Shown piece by piece: positions 19,505 through 29,232 of a DNA stretch of 64,000 bases (the first letter of the stretch is position 1; each line of letters opens with the position of its first letter). Below the pieces are notes generated by a model that had not been told where the DNA came from, ran no database searches, and saw only the letters and a program-made list of their open reading frames with translations. This DNA comes from Alkalicoccus daliensis (GTDB lineage: Bacteria > Bacillota > Bacilli > Bacillales > Salisediminibacteriaceae): the NCBI RefSeq assembly GCF_900103955.1, contig NZ_FNIL01000005.1, forward strand, positions 124,001 to 188,000, in the 5' to 3' direction. Both the position numbers and the translations under genes were made by a program.

Positions 19505-20929
19505 ATGAAAAAAGCATTATTATTAGTGGCGCCGGGATTGCTTTTCTTAGCTGCTTGCGGAGGAAATGGGGATAATGAAGAATTAAATGCAGAAGAGAGT
19601 GTCAATGCAGAAGAAGAAAACATGGATGAAGGAAATGAAGAAGCGGCTGGCGGCGGGGATGCCGCTGGTGGGGAAGAAGGAATGGAAGAGCAGGTCGTAG
19701 TTGGGGATGATATTGAAGGTGCAACAGAATTAACATTCTGGAACTTCCAGGCGCTCCACTCCGGATTCTTTGAAGATGCGGTTAACAGATGGAATGAGGA
19801 ATATCCGGACCGGCCGATTCAGCTGACAGCCGAAACCTATCCATTTGATCAGATGCATAATAATTTGCTGCTGTCGCTTCAATCTGGATCAGGGGCACCG
19901 GATATCGCTGATATTGAAATCGCACAGTTTGCAAACTTTCTTTTAGGAGACGTGCAGCTGGAATCAATGAACGAGCATGTAGAGCCGGAGCTGGAAAACT
20001 TTGTGGAATCCCGATTTGATATTTACGCAAAAGATGGACAGTACTATGGGCTGCCAACGCATGTAGGTGCCACAGTCATGTATTACAATGAAGAAATTAT
20101 GGAAGAAGCCGGCGTGGATATTGATTCCATCGAAACATGGGATGATTACGTAGAAGCGGGGCATGCGGTAGTAGAAAACACAGATGCGGTCATGACGACG
20201 GTAGAATCAGATGAGCACTGGACTTTCTGGCCGCTGATCAGCCAGCGCGGCTCAGACTATTTTGATGAGAACGGAGAAATGATTCTTGATAATGAGATTA
20301 ACGTAGATACGCTGCAGTTTATTCACGATTTAGTATATGAAGAGGAAATCGCATCACTTGCTCCAGGAGGGGCACACCACGCGGAAGAGTACTATGGATT
20401 TATGAATGGAGGCGGGGCAGCTTCTCTGGTAATGCCAATGTGGTACATGGGACGGTTCCTCGATTATATGGAGGATCTTGACGGGAAAATGCAGATTCGT
20501 CCACTGCCGATGTGGGAAGAAGGCGGCAATCGTTCTGCAGGAATGGGCGGTACCGGGACAGTTGTTACAAATCAGGCGGAAGATCCGGAACTTGCAAAAG
20601 ACTTCCTGGCATTCGCTAAGCTGACGGAAGAAAGTAACATTAAGCTGTGGGAGATTTTAGGATTTGATCCACCGCGCCATGATGTATGGGATTCAGAGGA
20701 AATGATGGCAGACAACCGCTTCTATGATTATTTCCATGATGATATCTTTGAAATTCTTCTTGAAGTTCGTGATGAAATTAATGACTTGAATATTACAGAA
20801 TACACCCCGGACGCCCAGCAGGAAATACACGCCAACGTAATGCACTCCGTCCTGCGTGATCAGAGCAGCACACCAGAAGAAGCGCTGGATGCAGCAGCAG
20901 AGGCAGTCCGAAGCAGAATGGTGGATTAA
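19505..20929 (+). CDS. ABC sugar-binding lipoprotein, AraN paralogue 2
   Basis: 474 residues. Lipoprotein signal with lipobox LAAC (Cys18), then a strongly acidic linker (EELNAEESVNAEEENMDEG) to about residue 65, then the sugar-binding domain. From residue 70 on it is nearly the same as the protein at 962 (SGAPDIADIEIAQFANF; GGNRSAGMGGTGT; SNIKLWEILGFDPPRHDVW). It stands alone with its own cre and terminator, without permease genes. It probably delivers ligand to the AraPQ permease, perhaps with a different oligosaccharide range. This is inferred, not seen. Confidence 0.85.
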   Translation: MKKALLLVAPGLLFLAACGGNGDNEELNAEESVNAEEENMDEGNEEAAGGGDAAGGEEGMEEQVVVGDDIEGATELTFWNFQALHSGFFEDAVNRWNEEYPDRPIQLTAETYPFDQMHNNLLLSLQSGSGAPDIADIEIAQFANFLLGDVQLESMNEHVEPELENFVESRFDIYAKDGQYYGLPTHVGATVMYYNEEIMEEAGVDIDSIETWDDYVEAGHAVVENTDAVMTTVESDEHWTFWPLISQRGSDYFDENGEMILDNEINVDTLQFIHDLVYEEEIASLAPGGAHHAEEYYGFMNGGGAASLVMPMWYMGRFLDYMEDLDGKMQIRPLPMWEEGGNRSAGMGGTGTVVTNQAEDPELAKDFLAFAKLTEESNIKLWEILGFDPPRHDVWDSEEMMADNRFYDYFHDDIFEILLEVRDEINDLNITEYTPDAQQEIHANVMHSVLRDQSSTPEEALDAAAEAVRSRMVD

Positions 20930-20965
20930 AGCAGCAGGTAATTGACTATACGCCTTTCACACTTT

Positions 20966-21006
20966 CCCCTGTCCCAGGTAATTAACCTGGGACAGGGGAT
21001 TTTATA
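20966..21006 (+). terminator. Terminator after second binding-protein gene
   Basis: Perfect 14-bp stem CCCCTGTCCCAGGT / ACCTGGGACAGGGG with a short loop, followed by ATTTTA. Confidence 0.85.
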
Positions 21007-21112
21007 TTATTATAATAATTTACTTTGAACGCCCTTTTTATTCTCAAAATTAGAGTTGGCCTGCTGCAGGGTTCATTTTTATAAATGTTTAATTAGAAAA
21101 TGCTTTTATGTG

Positions 21113-21139
21113 TCAACAACCATCAAATTAAACCGATAT
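21113..21139 (+). promoter_or_regulatory. Sigma-D (motility) type promoter of the chemoreceptor gene
   Basis: TCAA, 15 bp, ACCGATAT closely matches the sigma-D consensus TAAA-N15-GCCGATAA. It lies about 60 bp before the gene, fitting the motility regulon. Confidence 0.6.
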
Positions 21140-21201
21140 AATACAAAGTACTATTTGTTTTAGAGGAAATAGTTACATACTAGTATTTATGGGGGATGAA
21201 C

Positions 21202-22674
21202 ATGGAAACAGTACAGCAAATGAAGCAACAAGATTTACAGCAGAAAAACTATTTAGCTTTTGGATTATTTACCTTTACGCTGCTTGCAGCTGGGTTAATG
21301 AGTTTATTTAAACAAGACATAGGGACAACATTTATTTATATTACAGAGATAGTTGTTCTTACTGCTGTTTTTGTTATTTTTACTTATGTGGTGAAAAAAC
21401 CAGGGTGGTTTCCTTTAATCCTTGTTTTGCTTAGTTATATTTTCACTTATACAGGGATTTTCCTTACTGGCGGAGGCATGACAATAACCGTAATATACTT
21501 CTTCTTACTATTTTTAGCTGCAATACATTTATTCCGTTATGTGCTGATCATCGGAGCTGCAGCAGGTATGGTGGGGCATTATTTAAACAGTGTATTCAGT
21601 ACGGTGGATTCAATGGTCCTCCAGGAAAACTTTTCTACGATCCTACTCACCTATATTTTAGCTTCCATCCTTGCTTATGCGATTGTCTCGCTTAGTTCGA
21701 AGCAGATGAAGCAGTTGGAAATGTTTTTATCACAGAGTGAAAAGGATACGCAGGAAAAAGAACAATCAAGAAAAACACTGCAGACCCAGGTGAATCAGCT
21801 TGTGGGGAATATTGCAGAAGTAAGTGCTATTGTACAGGAAAATATTCAGTCGCAGTCAGAAATGGCAAGCGCGGTAAATGAGATTGCAATAGGAAGTACT
21901 TCCCAGAGTCAGCAGATTCAAACTATTTCTACGGATGCGGAAGAAATGAGGGGGAATATGCAGCATATCCGCACAGGTGCGCTCCAGCTTACAAATACTT
22001 CAAAGGCAGCAGAGACCAGAACAGCAGAAGCAGCAGATCATTCTGAAAAGTTAAATCAGGAGATGGAGATTTACGAAAGAAAATTAAGTGAACTGAACCT
22101 GAACTTTCAAAGACTTACTGAAAAGATAAAAGAAACAAATACACTGTCTCAGGATATTATTCAGGTCAGCGAGCAGACCAACTTACTTGCTTTAAACGCT
22201 TCGATAGAAGCTGCTCGTGCGGGAGAAGCCGGAAAGGGTTTCGCAGTGGTTGCTGATGAAATTCGTAAACTGGCAGAGACATCCAATACCGCAGCAGAAA
22301 AAATTACTGCGAACCTGCGGGACGTAAATAGTACGAATGATGAAGCACTAAAGCAAATGACTGATAGCCGTTCTACACTCTCCCTGCAAAAAGAAAAAAC
22401 AGCAAATGTATATACAGCTCTTCAGGAACTCGGTTCTGTGATGAAAGAGATTCAGGAAACAGTGGTATCATTTAATGAGCAGGCAGAGATGACAGAAGCT
22501 ACAGCGGCCAGAATAGATGCAACAACTTCTGACCTGGCATCTGTTATTGAGCAGGCTTCTGCTGGAGCTCAGGAAGTCAGTGCTACCATTGAAAACTTAA
22601 ATGTACAGAATGGCTCAATTGGAGAGCAGATGAAAACTACAGAACAGACAATACGCAGTTTGGCTGATAATTAA
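21202..22674 (+). CDS. Methyl-accepting chemotaxis protein with polytopic membrane domain
   Basis: About 490 residues. Residues 20-170 contain about six hydrophobic segments with almost no extracellular domain. The rest is coiled-coil signalling domain with the hairpin tip [35 protein letters not shown] split over about 335-370. It controls CheA activity. The ATG at 21196 abuts GGGGG, so the ATG at 21202 is the better start. The ligand is unknown; a membrane-embedded or energy-taxis sensing role is typical of this layout. Its place inside the arabinan region may be coincidental. Confidence 0.88.
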   Translation: METVQQMKQQDLQQKNYLAFGLFTFTLLAAGLMSLFKQDIGTTFIYITEIVVLTAVFVIFTYVVKKPGWFPLILVLLSYIFTYTGIFLTGGGMTITVIYFFLLFLAAIHLFRYVLIIGAAAGMVGHYLNSVFSTVDSMVLQENFSTILLTYILASILAYAIVSLSSKQMKQLEMFLSQSEKDTQEKEQSRKTLQTQVNQLVGNIAEVSAIVQENIQSQSEMASAVNEIAIGSTSQSQQIQTISTDAEEMRGNMQHIRTGALQLTNTSKAAETRTAEAADHSEKLNQEMEIYERKLSELNLNFQRLTEKIKETNTLSQDIIQVSEQTNLLALNASIEAARAGEAGKGFAVVADEIRKLAETSNTAAEKITANLRDVNSTNDEALKQMTDSRSTLSLQKEKTANVYTALQELGSVMKEIQETVVSFNEQAEMTEATAARIDATTSDLASVIEQASAGAQEVSATIENLNVQNGSIGEQMKTTEQTIRSLADN

Positions 22675-22821
22675 AATAGAAAAGAAGCCGGTGCGGGTTT
22701 TATATAAAATAGTAAGAACTCATCGTGGATTTTCAGAATTTTTTTCAATAGTGAACGGCGTAGACATCTGTGAATTTCAAAGTACATCCTGAAGAGCCTT
22801 TCCAGTACTTTTAGGTATTAG

Positions 22822-22915
22822 AAATAGCTGAAGAAGAGTCCCGCGGCAAGCTTCCGTGTGAAGGTGAATGAGAACCCTATACGTCGAAATTCATAAATGC
22901 AGGCAATTCTTACTT
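22822..22915 (+). repeat. Dispersed repeat family B, copy B1
   Basis: Shares AAATAGCTGAAGA, CGGCAAGCTTCCGT, GAGAACC, TATAC and TTCTTACTT in order and spacing with 47319-47413. It is non-coding and lies between the chemoreceptor gene and its downstream hairpin. Confidence 0.65.
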
Positions 22916-22923
22916 AATAAACC

Positions 22924-22966
22924 AACAGCCGCTCCAATTCTGTGAAAGAATTGGAGCGGCTGTTAT
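22924..22966. terminator. Bidirectional terminator, 17-bp stem
   Basis: AACAGCCGCTCCAATTC / GAATTGGAGCGGCTGTT with a 7-base loop, next to the stop of the minus-strand gene at 22967. Confidence 0.85.
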
Positions 22967-23194
22967 TTACCATTTACTTCCTTCAGGGTGGGAACAGTGC
23001 TGATCCGGCCGGGAAGCGATATAAGAGACAATGTAACCTGAATGCTTACAGGTGTAGTTTTCCAAGGAAGAACAGGAGAGGCAGGTTTTTAAACGCCTTT
23101 CCTGTTCTTTCTCTGATATACCGTGCTCGGCTTGATCTGTGTAATCATCCGGGTTAATCGTCTGCTCATGACCACAGCTCTTGCAGTGTCTCAT
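22967..23194 (-). CDS. Small cysteine-rich protein (DUF6171-like)
   Basis: 75 residues with CKSCGHEQ, CLSCSS, C-x-H and C-x-H pairs, arranged like a small zinc-binding protein. The ATG at 23194 follows AGGTG by 6 bases; a GTG three codons upstream overlaps that site. It resembles small DUF6171 proteins of Bacilli. Function unknown. It lies 24 bp downstream of the GH51 gene on the same strand and may be read from that transcript. Confidence 0.65.
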   Translation of the reverse strand: MRHCKSCGHEQTINPDDYTDQAEHGISEKEQERRLKTCLSCSSLENYTCKHSGYIVSYIASRPDQHCSHPEGSKW

Positions 23195-23218
23195 ATCACA
23201 CACCTACTTTTCGGTTCA

Positions 23219-24709
23219 TTATTTCGCAGATACCGTTATAACAGAAACAGATTTAGCTGGAATCTGCACGTTCAGTGTTTCGCCGGAAAGATCGAGTCCT
23301 TCCATTTTTTCAGGTTTCACTGTGTCTGGATCCTTAAAAGTGTTATGGGCATTATTTTCCTCTGCAGTAAGGATCGTTCCTTGGACCTTGGAAGGGGTGT
23401 CTGTTAAACCTCTTAAAGAAATGGATAATGGAACCTCTTTATTTGGATCAATATTACAGATACTGATATTTAATTCTCCTTGTTCATTTTTCGATGCAGA
23501 AACACTCAGCTGCTGAATTTCTCTTTCATCATTACTGTAGACAGGAGAGCTTACCTCAACCGGTACGTAAGCAGCGTCGTGATGTACTTTGAACATGTCG
23601 AATACATGATACGTAGGTGTCAGAAGCATATCACTTCCGTCTGTTAAAATCATTGCCTGCAGTACATTCACTGTCTGCGCAATATTTGCCATCTGCACCC
23701 GCTCATGATGTTTATGGAAAATATTAAAGTGAACACCTGCGACAAGGGCATCCCGGATCGTATTCTGCTGATAAAGAAATCCAGGGTTTGTTCCTGGCTC
23801 CACGTCAAACCAAGTGCCCCATTCGTCCACAATAATTGCGACGTTTTTATCAGGATCGTATTGATCCATGATCGCGGAGTGGCGTGTAATCAGTTCATCC
23901 ATCCAGAAAGCTTTTTTCATCGTTTTGTACCATTCATCCTCTGAAGGATCAAGGGCAGCTCCTTTTCCCTTCCAGAAGTGGCCTGGAATCGTATAATAAT
24001 GAAGGCTCAATCCATCCATAAATGGCGTGCTGTACTTCATGAGAACTTCCGTCCAGTTATAGTCATCTATATTTGCTCCGCCGGCAATTTTATAAATTTT
24101 ATTTTCTCCGTAATCTCTCACATACGTCTGATACTGCCTGTAAAGATCTGAATAATATTCGGGGCGCATATTACCGCCGCAGCCCCAGTTTTCGTTGCCT
24201 ACGCCAAAATATTTCAGTTTCCATGGCTTTTCACGCCCGTTTTCTTTTCTCCAGTCGGCCATTGGAGATTCTCCATCCATCGTCATATACTCCACCCATT
24301 CAGACATCTCCTGGACAGTGCCGCTGCCGACATTACCTGCCACGTAAGGTTCTGTATCAAGCATTTCGCACAGAAGCATAAATTCATGAGTTCCGAAATG
24401 ATTGTTTTCTGTCACGCCGCCCCAGTGTGTGTTGATCATTTTCTTTCGGTTTTCACGCGGGCCGACACCGTCCTTCCAATGATATTCATCAGCAAAACAG
24501 CCGCCGGGCCAGCGAAGTACTGGAATATTGATGTTACGAAGTGCTTCCACTACATCATTGCGGATTCCTTTGGTGTTTGGAATAGATGAATCTTCCCCTA
24601 CCCAAAAGCCTTCGTAAATACAGCGTCCTAAGTGCTCGGAGAAGTGTCCGTAAATATTTTTGTTAATCATACCCTTTGTATTATCATAGTTAATGTTTAA
24701 TTGTGCCAT
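23219..24709 (-). CDS. GH51 alpha-L-arabinofuranosidase, second copy
   Basis: 496 residues, no signal peptide. Acid/base Glu173 in [13 protein letters not shown] and nucleophile Glu296 in [27 protein letters not shown] marks the clade of B. subtilis Abf2/XsaA-like enzymes, distinct from the AbfA at 4904. The ATG at 24709 has GAGGAGG 9 bases upstream; the longer frame begins with a TTG inside that region. It follows the binding-protein gene 24772 on the same strand after a stem-loop, forming a binding-protein/hydrolase pair under AraR-like and cre control. Confidence 0.92.
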   Translation of the reverse strand: MAQLNINYDNTKGMINKNIYGHFSEHLGRCIYEGFWVGEDSSIPNTKGIRNDVVEALRNINIPVLRWPGGCFADEYHWKDGVGPRENRKKMINTHWGGVTENNHFGTHEFMLLCEMLDTEPYVAGNVGSGTVQEMSEWVEYMTMDGESPMADWRKENGREKPWKLKYFGVGNENWGCGGNMRPEYYSDLYRQYQTYVRDYGENKIYKIAGGANIDDYNWTEVLMKYSTPFMDGLSLHYYTIPGHFWKGKGAALDPSEDEWYKTMKKAFWMDELITRHSAIMDQYDPDKNVAIIVDEWGTWFDVEPGTNPGFLYQQNTIRDALVAGVHFNIFHKHHERVQMANIAQTVNVLQAMILTDGSDMLLTPTYHVFDMFKVHHDAAYVPVEVSSPVYSNDEREIQQLSVSASKNEQGELNISICNIDPNKEVPLSISLRGLTDTPSKVQGTILTAEENNAHNTFKDPDTVKPEKMEGLDLSGETLNVQIPAKSVSVITVSAK

Positions 24710-24738
24710 TCGTAAGTGCCTCCTCAAAATCTATGTAG

Positions 24739-24763
24739 TCCGGCAGGAATCTTTCCTGCCGGA
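24739..24763 (-). promoter_or_regulatory. Intercistronic stem-loop between binding protein and GH51 genes
   Basis: Perfect 10-bp stem TCCGGCAGGA / TCCTGCCGGA, loop of 5, without a U-run. As at 2386 it follows a binding-protein gene and could raise its message level over the downstream gene. Confidence 0.65.
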
Positions 24764-24771
24764 ACAAATTG

Positions 24772-26118
24772 TTATTCTTCTTCTTCCATCTGTTCTTCTG
24801 TCTGTCCTGATTCAATCATTTCAATCGCTCTATCCAAAGATTCTTCCACCGTCATATCGTTGGAGCGGAATAATTCATTAAAGATGTTCGTTGTAAGTTC
24901 ATTATTTACTGAAGGAGTATCCGAAGTAATGTTTACCGGGTTCACCTCGTCACGGATTTCCACCAGAATATCAAAAATATCGTCGTGGAAGAAATCAAAA
25001 TATTCTTCCGCTTCCATCATTGCCGGATCGTCCCAGACATCATGCCGTGGAGGATCAAATCCTAAGTCCTGCCAAAGAGCAATGTTGCCTTCTTCTGACA
25101 GCTTTGCTTCAGCGAGGAAAGCAGTGGCAAGTTCTGCATTTTCCGTCTGATTTGTAACGACTGTTCCGGTACCGCCCATTCCCGCAGAACGGTTGCCGCC
25201 TTCTTCCCACATTGGAAGCGGCCGGATCTGGATTTTTCCATCAAGGTCTTCCATGTAGTCCATAAAACGGCTCATATACCACATTGGCATCATAACAGAA
25301 GCGGCGCCGCCTTCATTCATAAATCCATAGTACTCTTCCGCATGATGCATCCCGCCTGGAGCTACCTGAGCAATCTCACGCTCATGAATCATGTCTCGGA
25401 TAAATTCAAGGGTTTCGACATTGACTTCATTATCCAGTGTCAAGTTTCCATCTTCATCAATAAAGTCAGAGTCCTGCTGACTGATCATGGACCAGTATAC
25501 GAATACATCTTCTGTCTCAAAGGTCGTCATTACTGCATCGGTATTCGCCGTGACCTGTTCTCCTGCTTCTACATAGTCGTCCCACGTTTCAATAGAGTCA
25601 ATATCCACGCCGGCTTCTTCCATGATTTCTTCATTATAATACATCACTGTTGCCCCCACGTGGGAAGGAAGGCCGTAATATTCTCCATTTGCCCCGTAGA
25701 TATCGAATCGGGATTCCACGAAGTTCTCCAGCTCCGGCTCTACATGCTCTGTCATAGACTCAAATTGAATCTCTCCCTGCAGATAATCGGGGAACCTGTT
25801 AATTTCAATGTCTACAATATCAGGAGCACCGCTTCCGGATTGAAGTGACATAAGCAGGTTATTGTGCATTTGGTCATATGGATACACTTCTGCTTTCAAC
25901 GTAATCTGATTATCAGGATTCTCTTCATTCCATCTCTCTAAAGCGCTTTCATAAATGCCAATGTGCACATCGGCAAATGTCCAGAAGGTAAGTTCCGTCG
26001 CATCTTCTGCGTCTTCTCCCAGGGTAACTTCTTCAGAGGCACCTTCCTCCGCATTCCCGCCACCGCATCCTGCTATCAGTAATGGGAGGGATAAAAGTGA
26101 CCAGCTAAGCTTTTTCAT
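24772..26118 (-). CDS. ABC sugar-binding lipoprotein, AraN paralogue 3
   Basis: 448 residues from the ATG at 26118 (GGAGGAATGTATA upstream). Lipobox LIAGC, with a short linker (EEGASEEVTLGEDAEDATE) compared with the other two copies. The domain keeps SIETWDDYVEAG, HHAEEYYGFMNEGGAAS and GGNRSAGMGGTGT. It ends in an acidic tail (GQTEEQMEEEE). It heads a minus-strand operon with GH51 and no permease. The promoter carries cre and AraR-like boxes. Likely a third ligand-delivery subunit for the AraPQ permease, an inference from similarity. Confidence 0.87.
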   Translation of the reverse strand: MKKLSWSLLSLPLLIAGCGGGNAEEGASEEVTLGEDAEDATELTFWTFADVHIGIYESALERWNEENPDNQITLKAEVYPYDQMHNNLLMSLQSGSGAPDIVDIEINRFPDYLQGEIQFESMTEHVEPELENFVESRFDIYGANGEYYGLPSHVGATVMYYNEEIMEEAGVDIDSIETWDDYVEAGEQVTANTDAVMTTFETEDVFVYWSMISQQDSDFIDEDGNLTLDNEVNVETLEFIRDMIHEREIAQVAPGGMHHAEEYYGFMNEGGAASVMMPMWYMSRFMDYMEDLDGKIQIRPLPMWEEGGNRSAGMGGTGTVVTNQTENAELATAFLAEAKLSEEGNIALWQDLGFDPPRHDVWDDPAMMEAEEYFDFFHDDIFDILVEIRDEVNPVNITSDTPSVNNELTTNIFNELFRSNDMTVEESLDRAIEMIESGQTEEQMEEEE

Positions 26119-26134
26119 TATACATTCCTCCTTA

Positions 26135-26151
26135 AATTGTACGTAATAAGA
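26135..26151. promoter_or_regulatory. AraR-like operator in the leader of the 24772 operon
   Basis: AAATTGTACGTAATAAG, TACGTA at 26140-26145, is 41 bp from the main operator centre, close to four helical turns. It resembles the B. subtilis TTGTACGTACAA form. Confidence 0.5.
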
Positions 26152-26173
26152 TTTTATTTTCAAATATAAAATA

Positions 26174-26192
26174 AAACTTATACGTATATGTA
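26174..26192. promoter_or_regulatory. AraR-like operator of the 24772 operon
   Basis: AACTTATACGTATATGTAC (TACGTA at 26181-26186) lies just downstream of the minus-strand -10 element at 26200. Confidence 0.75.
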
Positions 26193-26199
26193 CAAATTA

Positions 26200-26228
26200 A
26201 TTATAGCGCTTTCAAAGTTGGAAAACAA
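26200..26228 (-). promoter_or_regulatory. Promoter of the 24772 operon with embedded cre
   Basis: On the minus strand: TTGTTT, 17-bp spacer, TATAAT. The cre TGAAAGCGCTATA (26202-26214) overlaps spacer and -10, so CcpA binding would exclude RNA polymerase. Confidence 0.78.
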
Positions 26229-26328
26229 TGGGTGGAGAGAATTTAATTTATTTTCTGACTATTTTACTATATATTGATTTTATCTAATAAATATTTATCT
26301 AAAATTAAATTTAATCAGCATATCAAAA

Positions 26329-26357
26329 TTAACTTATTCGTATATGTTGTGTATAAT
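26329..26357 (+). promoter_or_regulatory. Promoter of the 26388 arabinanase gene with AraR-like box in the spacer
   Basis: TTAACT (26329-26334), 17 bp, TATAAT (26352-26357). The palindrome AACTTATTCGTATATGTTG (26331-26349) fills the spacer, a classical repressor position. I see no cre for this direction. Confidence 0.72.
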
Positions 26358-26387
26358 AGACGATAAATTAAAAATGGAGGGATGAAT

Positions 26388-27413
26388 TTGTTTAAAAAAA
26401 TTACAATAAGCATCTGTGTGGTGTTAATTGCTGGGTGTGCCGGGGAATCAGAAGAAGAAAATACAGGAGAACCAGCAGCAGAAGCCGGGATGCTTACGAT
26501 GGAAGGGGATACAGGAGACTATGTACCGGGAGAGACAGATGATCCCGCGCATGACCCGGCAATGACAGAAAAAGATGGCACCTATTATGTATTTTCTACA
26601 GGAATAGAAAGAGATCCGGCAGATCCTGGGGGGATTTTTGTCAGAGAATCTTCAGGAACGGTGGCCGGACCATGGGAGTCCATTGGGGAAATACCAACGC
26701 CGGAATGGGTGGAAGAATATCAGCCAAATCATTTATGGGCTCCACAGGTTCATGAAGATGAAGGGACTTATTACCTATATTATGCAGCTTCTTCGTTTGG
26801 GTCTAACAACTCTGCAATCGGGGCAGCGGTCTCTGAAACTCCTGGTGATCCAGAAAGCTGGGAAGATCAGGGACCTGTCATTACTTCCGGTTATGGGGAG
26901 ACAGATTACAATGCGATAGATCCGCATGTATTTGAAGCAGAAGGAGATCTATGGATGGTGTTTGGGTCTCACTTCAGCGGGATTCAGCTGACGAGGATGG
27001 AGGACCCTCTTACTGCTTCAGAAGAAACTTCTATGATCGCTTCCAGGCCGGAAGACGAACACAATGCAATTGAAGCACCTACTATTATAGAAAGAGACGG
27101 ATACTATTATCTGTTTACCTCGTGGGATCAATGCTGCTCCGGTACAGACAGCACTTATAAAATAGCTTATGGCCGGGCTGAATCTGTGGAAGGGCCTTAT
27201 GAAGATGAAGACGGGACGCTGTTAAGTGAAGGAGGAGGCAACATCCTGCTGGAAAGCGAAGGGGCACAGATAGGGCCAGGCGGACAGGACATTTATCGTG
27301 AAGAAGAACAGGATTACCTCGTACATCATTATTACGATGGAGATGCTGATGGAGTCATCCGCATGCAGGTAAGAGAGCTTTCCTGGGAAGACGGCTGGCC
27401 GGTATTAGAATAA
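26388..27413 (+). CDS. Cell-surface GH43 endo-1,5-alpha-L-arabinanase, lipoprotein
   Basis: About 341 residues. Signal peptide with lipobox LIAGC (Cys17), then an acidic linker, then a GH43 propeller with Asp56 (DDPAHDPA), Asp178 (NAIDPHVF) and Glu229 (NAIEAPTI). I favour the TTG at 26388, 6 bases after GGAGGG; the ATG at 26382 touches that site. It is closely related to the secreted enzyme at 39733, sharing a Cys pair (WDQCC) and GGQD near the C-terminus. It should cut arabinan at the cell surface and feed the binding lipoproteins. Divergent from the 24772 operon. Confidence 0.88.
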   Translation: MFKKITISICVVLIAGCAGESEEENTGEPAAEAGMLTMEGDTGDYVPGETDDPAHDPAMTEKDGTYYVFSTGIERDPADPGGIFVRESSGTVAGPWESIGEIPTPEWVEEYQPNHLWAPQVHEDEGTYYLYYAASSFGSNNSAIGAAVSETPGDPESWEDQGPVITSGYGETDYNAIDPHVFEAEGDLWMVFGSHFSGIQLTRMEDPLTASEETSMIASRPEDEHNAIEAPTIIERDGYYYLFTSWDQCCSGTDSTYKIAYGRAESVEGPYEDEDGTLLSEGGGNILLESEGAQIGPGGQDIYREEEQDYLVHHYYDGDADGVIRMQVRELSWEDGWPVLE

Positions 27414-27470
27414 ACTTTTAACAGAGACACTCATGCAAAATTTTTGCACCATGAAGTATGAAAATTAATA

Positions 27471-27702
27471 CTACTGTGGAACGAAGGAGAGGACACCCAA
27501 AGGGGCAGCGCCGTTCGAGAATCCAAGTGACCTTCTGGAAGGTCACGAAGCACGAGCGGAATCGATCCTGGTTCTTCAAGACAGCATGGCGGTCTCTGCC
27601 ATGCTGTCTGTGGATCCGATGGAAGCCGTGCCCTGTGAGAGAAATTAGTCGAGAACAAGCCCTTGGGTAAGCCTCTCCGAAAATGAAGCAGCAGTATTAC
27701 TT
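27471..27702 (-). repeat. Dispersed repeat family A, copy A3 (longest)
   Basis: Minus-strand reading gives the same arms (GAGAGGCTTACCCAAGGG, CTCGACTAATTTCTCT, TTGGATTCTCGAACGGCGCT, CTCCTTCGTTCC). Between the arms are two extra hairpins: 27527-27546 (GTGACCTTC / GAAGGTCAC) and 27579-27609 (12-bp stem AGACAGCATGGC). Confidence 0.7.
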
Positions 27703-27752
27703 CTTTTTAGCGGAACTTTTATTTTCAAGGTAGTCTGCTTTATAAATGCTTG

Positions 27753-27788
27753 AACACGGGAAAGCAAACCAGCTTTCCCGTGTTTTTT
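27753..27788. terminator. Bidirectional terminator between 26388 and 27796 genes
   Basis: Perfect 13-bp stem AACACGGGAAAGC / GCTTTCCCGTGTT followed by TTTT. Confidence 0.88.
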
Positions 27789-27795
27789 ACGTTTT

Positions 27796-29232
27796 CTAAA
27801 AAAGGTGTTCAAAGAAATAGGTGACGGCAGCCCAGAGTCTTCTGCCAGCTGCTTTTGAAAATGGAACTTCCGCTTCTTCCACTTGCTCACTTTCCTCATA
27901 GGAACCATCTTCCTTTACTTCTAAACTTTCCTCGTCTATCAAAGCATCCAGCTGCTGTGTCAACGCTGCGGCGACTTCTTCGCTATCAATGATAAGCATA
28001 CTCTCTGTGCTGATATACGCACTGCGGGGATCCAGATTAAAAGAACCAACGGCACTGATCCTATCGTCAATTACATAAGATTTCCCATGAATGGACTGTT
28101 CAGGTCCCTGATACTCATATAAATTAATAGAAGAAGCAGCAAGCTCTTCCCTGTAGCTGCCGCCATACCTGGAATACGTAGGAAGGTTAGGAGTGGCCGC
28201 CAAAGAATTTGTTAACAGGGTAATTTCAATATTTTCTGCTGTACCCCAGTGCTGTCTCATATTATCTGAAGGAATAACAAAAGGACTCTGCATATAAACA
28301 GAACTTTCTGCGCCTGCTATTAAATTTGTTAAATCCTCCCACACCCAAGGCTCCTTATTCATTCTTTCTACAGGGTTATGGATAAAGGAAGCTTCCTGTA
28401 CAGTGTGTGTATTTTCTTCCCACGAGAGTTCTTCTAAAAAGAGATGCTCATGAGTGGCTGTATAAGAAGCATAAGTGTCTCTCAGCTCTGCTAATTTTCT
28501 TTCTCCAGCTTCTTCGTCTTCGATTGTTAAATTATCGGACGCCGGCTGAGAAAAGTCATGATTCCAGACCAGATCAAAGTATGTCTGCATTTCTTCCAGG
28601 GCCGTGCCGGCTGGATCGCGGTTTTCCGGGACGAATAATACAGCATCTCGGTCATTCGTTGCACCTTCGTAATCTGCAGGCGCAAAATAGCGGTCTCCAA
28701 TATTTCTGCCGGTAATCATCGCCAGGTTATTATCAGAAATAATTAACTTATCATGGAGTCTGTTGTTCCAAGTCCAGGGCCGGACAAGATCAAGCGGTTC
28801 GTAAAACCTGAGTTCTATCGACGGGTGTGCTGCAAAAGCGTGAATAATTCCAGCTTCTTCTCCTCTTAAATTATGAAATAAACCGTCCAGAAGCAGACGT
28901 ACCTCTACATCTCTATCCGCTGCTTCTACAAGAGAGGAGTAGAAAATTTCACTTGCAAAGCCATCCGTTACTTTAAACATCGTTACATCGAGCGTTTCTT
29001 CAGCTTCTGCTTTCATTCGATTCCGGTAAGCCTTCGATTCCTGCCTTCCTTCTAAAAGACCTATTCTTTCTATAGAAGCTTCTTCTCCATAAAAACGATC
29101 TATATTTCTCTCCTCCGTTATATCCTCCGGTGCGGGCACAGTTAATTGAAAAAGCAGTGCGCCTGTGATCCATGCATAAATAAAATATATGCCAATCAGC
29201 AGGGCTGCACTGATCATCAGTTTCTTCAGCAT
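27796..29232 (-). CDS. Membrane-anchored phospholipase D/cardiolipin synthase-like protein
   Basis: 478 residues. One N-terminal membrane anchor (residues 3-22), then two HxK(x)4D motifs: HDKLIISDNNLAMITGRN near residue 160 and HGKSYVIDDRISAVGSFNLD near 395. These form the PLD active site, so the enzyme probably acts on phospholipids or another phosphodiester at the outer membrane face. It ends in an acidic tail. A distantly related PLD-like protein is at 47471. Substrate cannot be told. Confidence 0.85.
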   Translation of the reverse strand: MLKKLMISAALLIGIYFIYAWITGALLFQLTVPAPEDITEERNIDRFYGEEASIERIGLLEGRQESKAYRNRMKAEAEETLDVTMFKVTDGFASEIFYSSLVEAADRDVEVRLLLDGLFHNLRGEEAGIIHAFAAHPSIELRFYEPLDLVRPWTWNNRLHDKLIISDNNLAMITGRNIGDRYFAPADYEGATNDRDAVLFVPENRDPAGTALEEMQTYFDLVWNHDFSQPASDNLTIEDEEAGERKLAELRDTYASYTATHEHLFLEELSWEENTHTVQEASFIHNPVERMNKEPWVWEDLTNLIAGAESSVYMQSPFVIPSDNMRQHWGTAENIEITLLTNSLAATPNLPTYSRYGGSYREELAASSINLYEYQGPEQSIHGKSYVIDDRISAVGSFNLDPRSAYISTESMLIIDSEEVAAALTQQLDALIDEESLEVKEDGSYEESEQVEEAEVPFSKAAGRRLWAAVTYFFEHLF

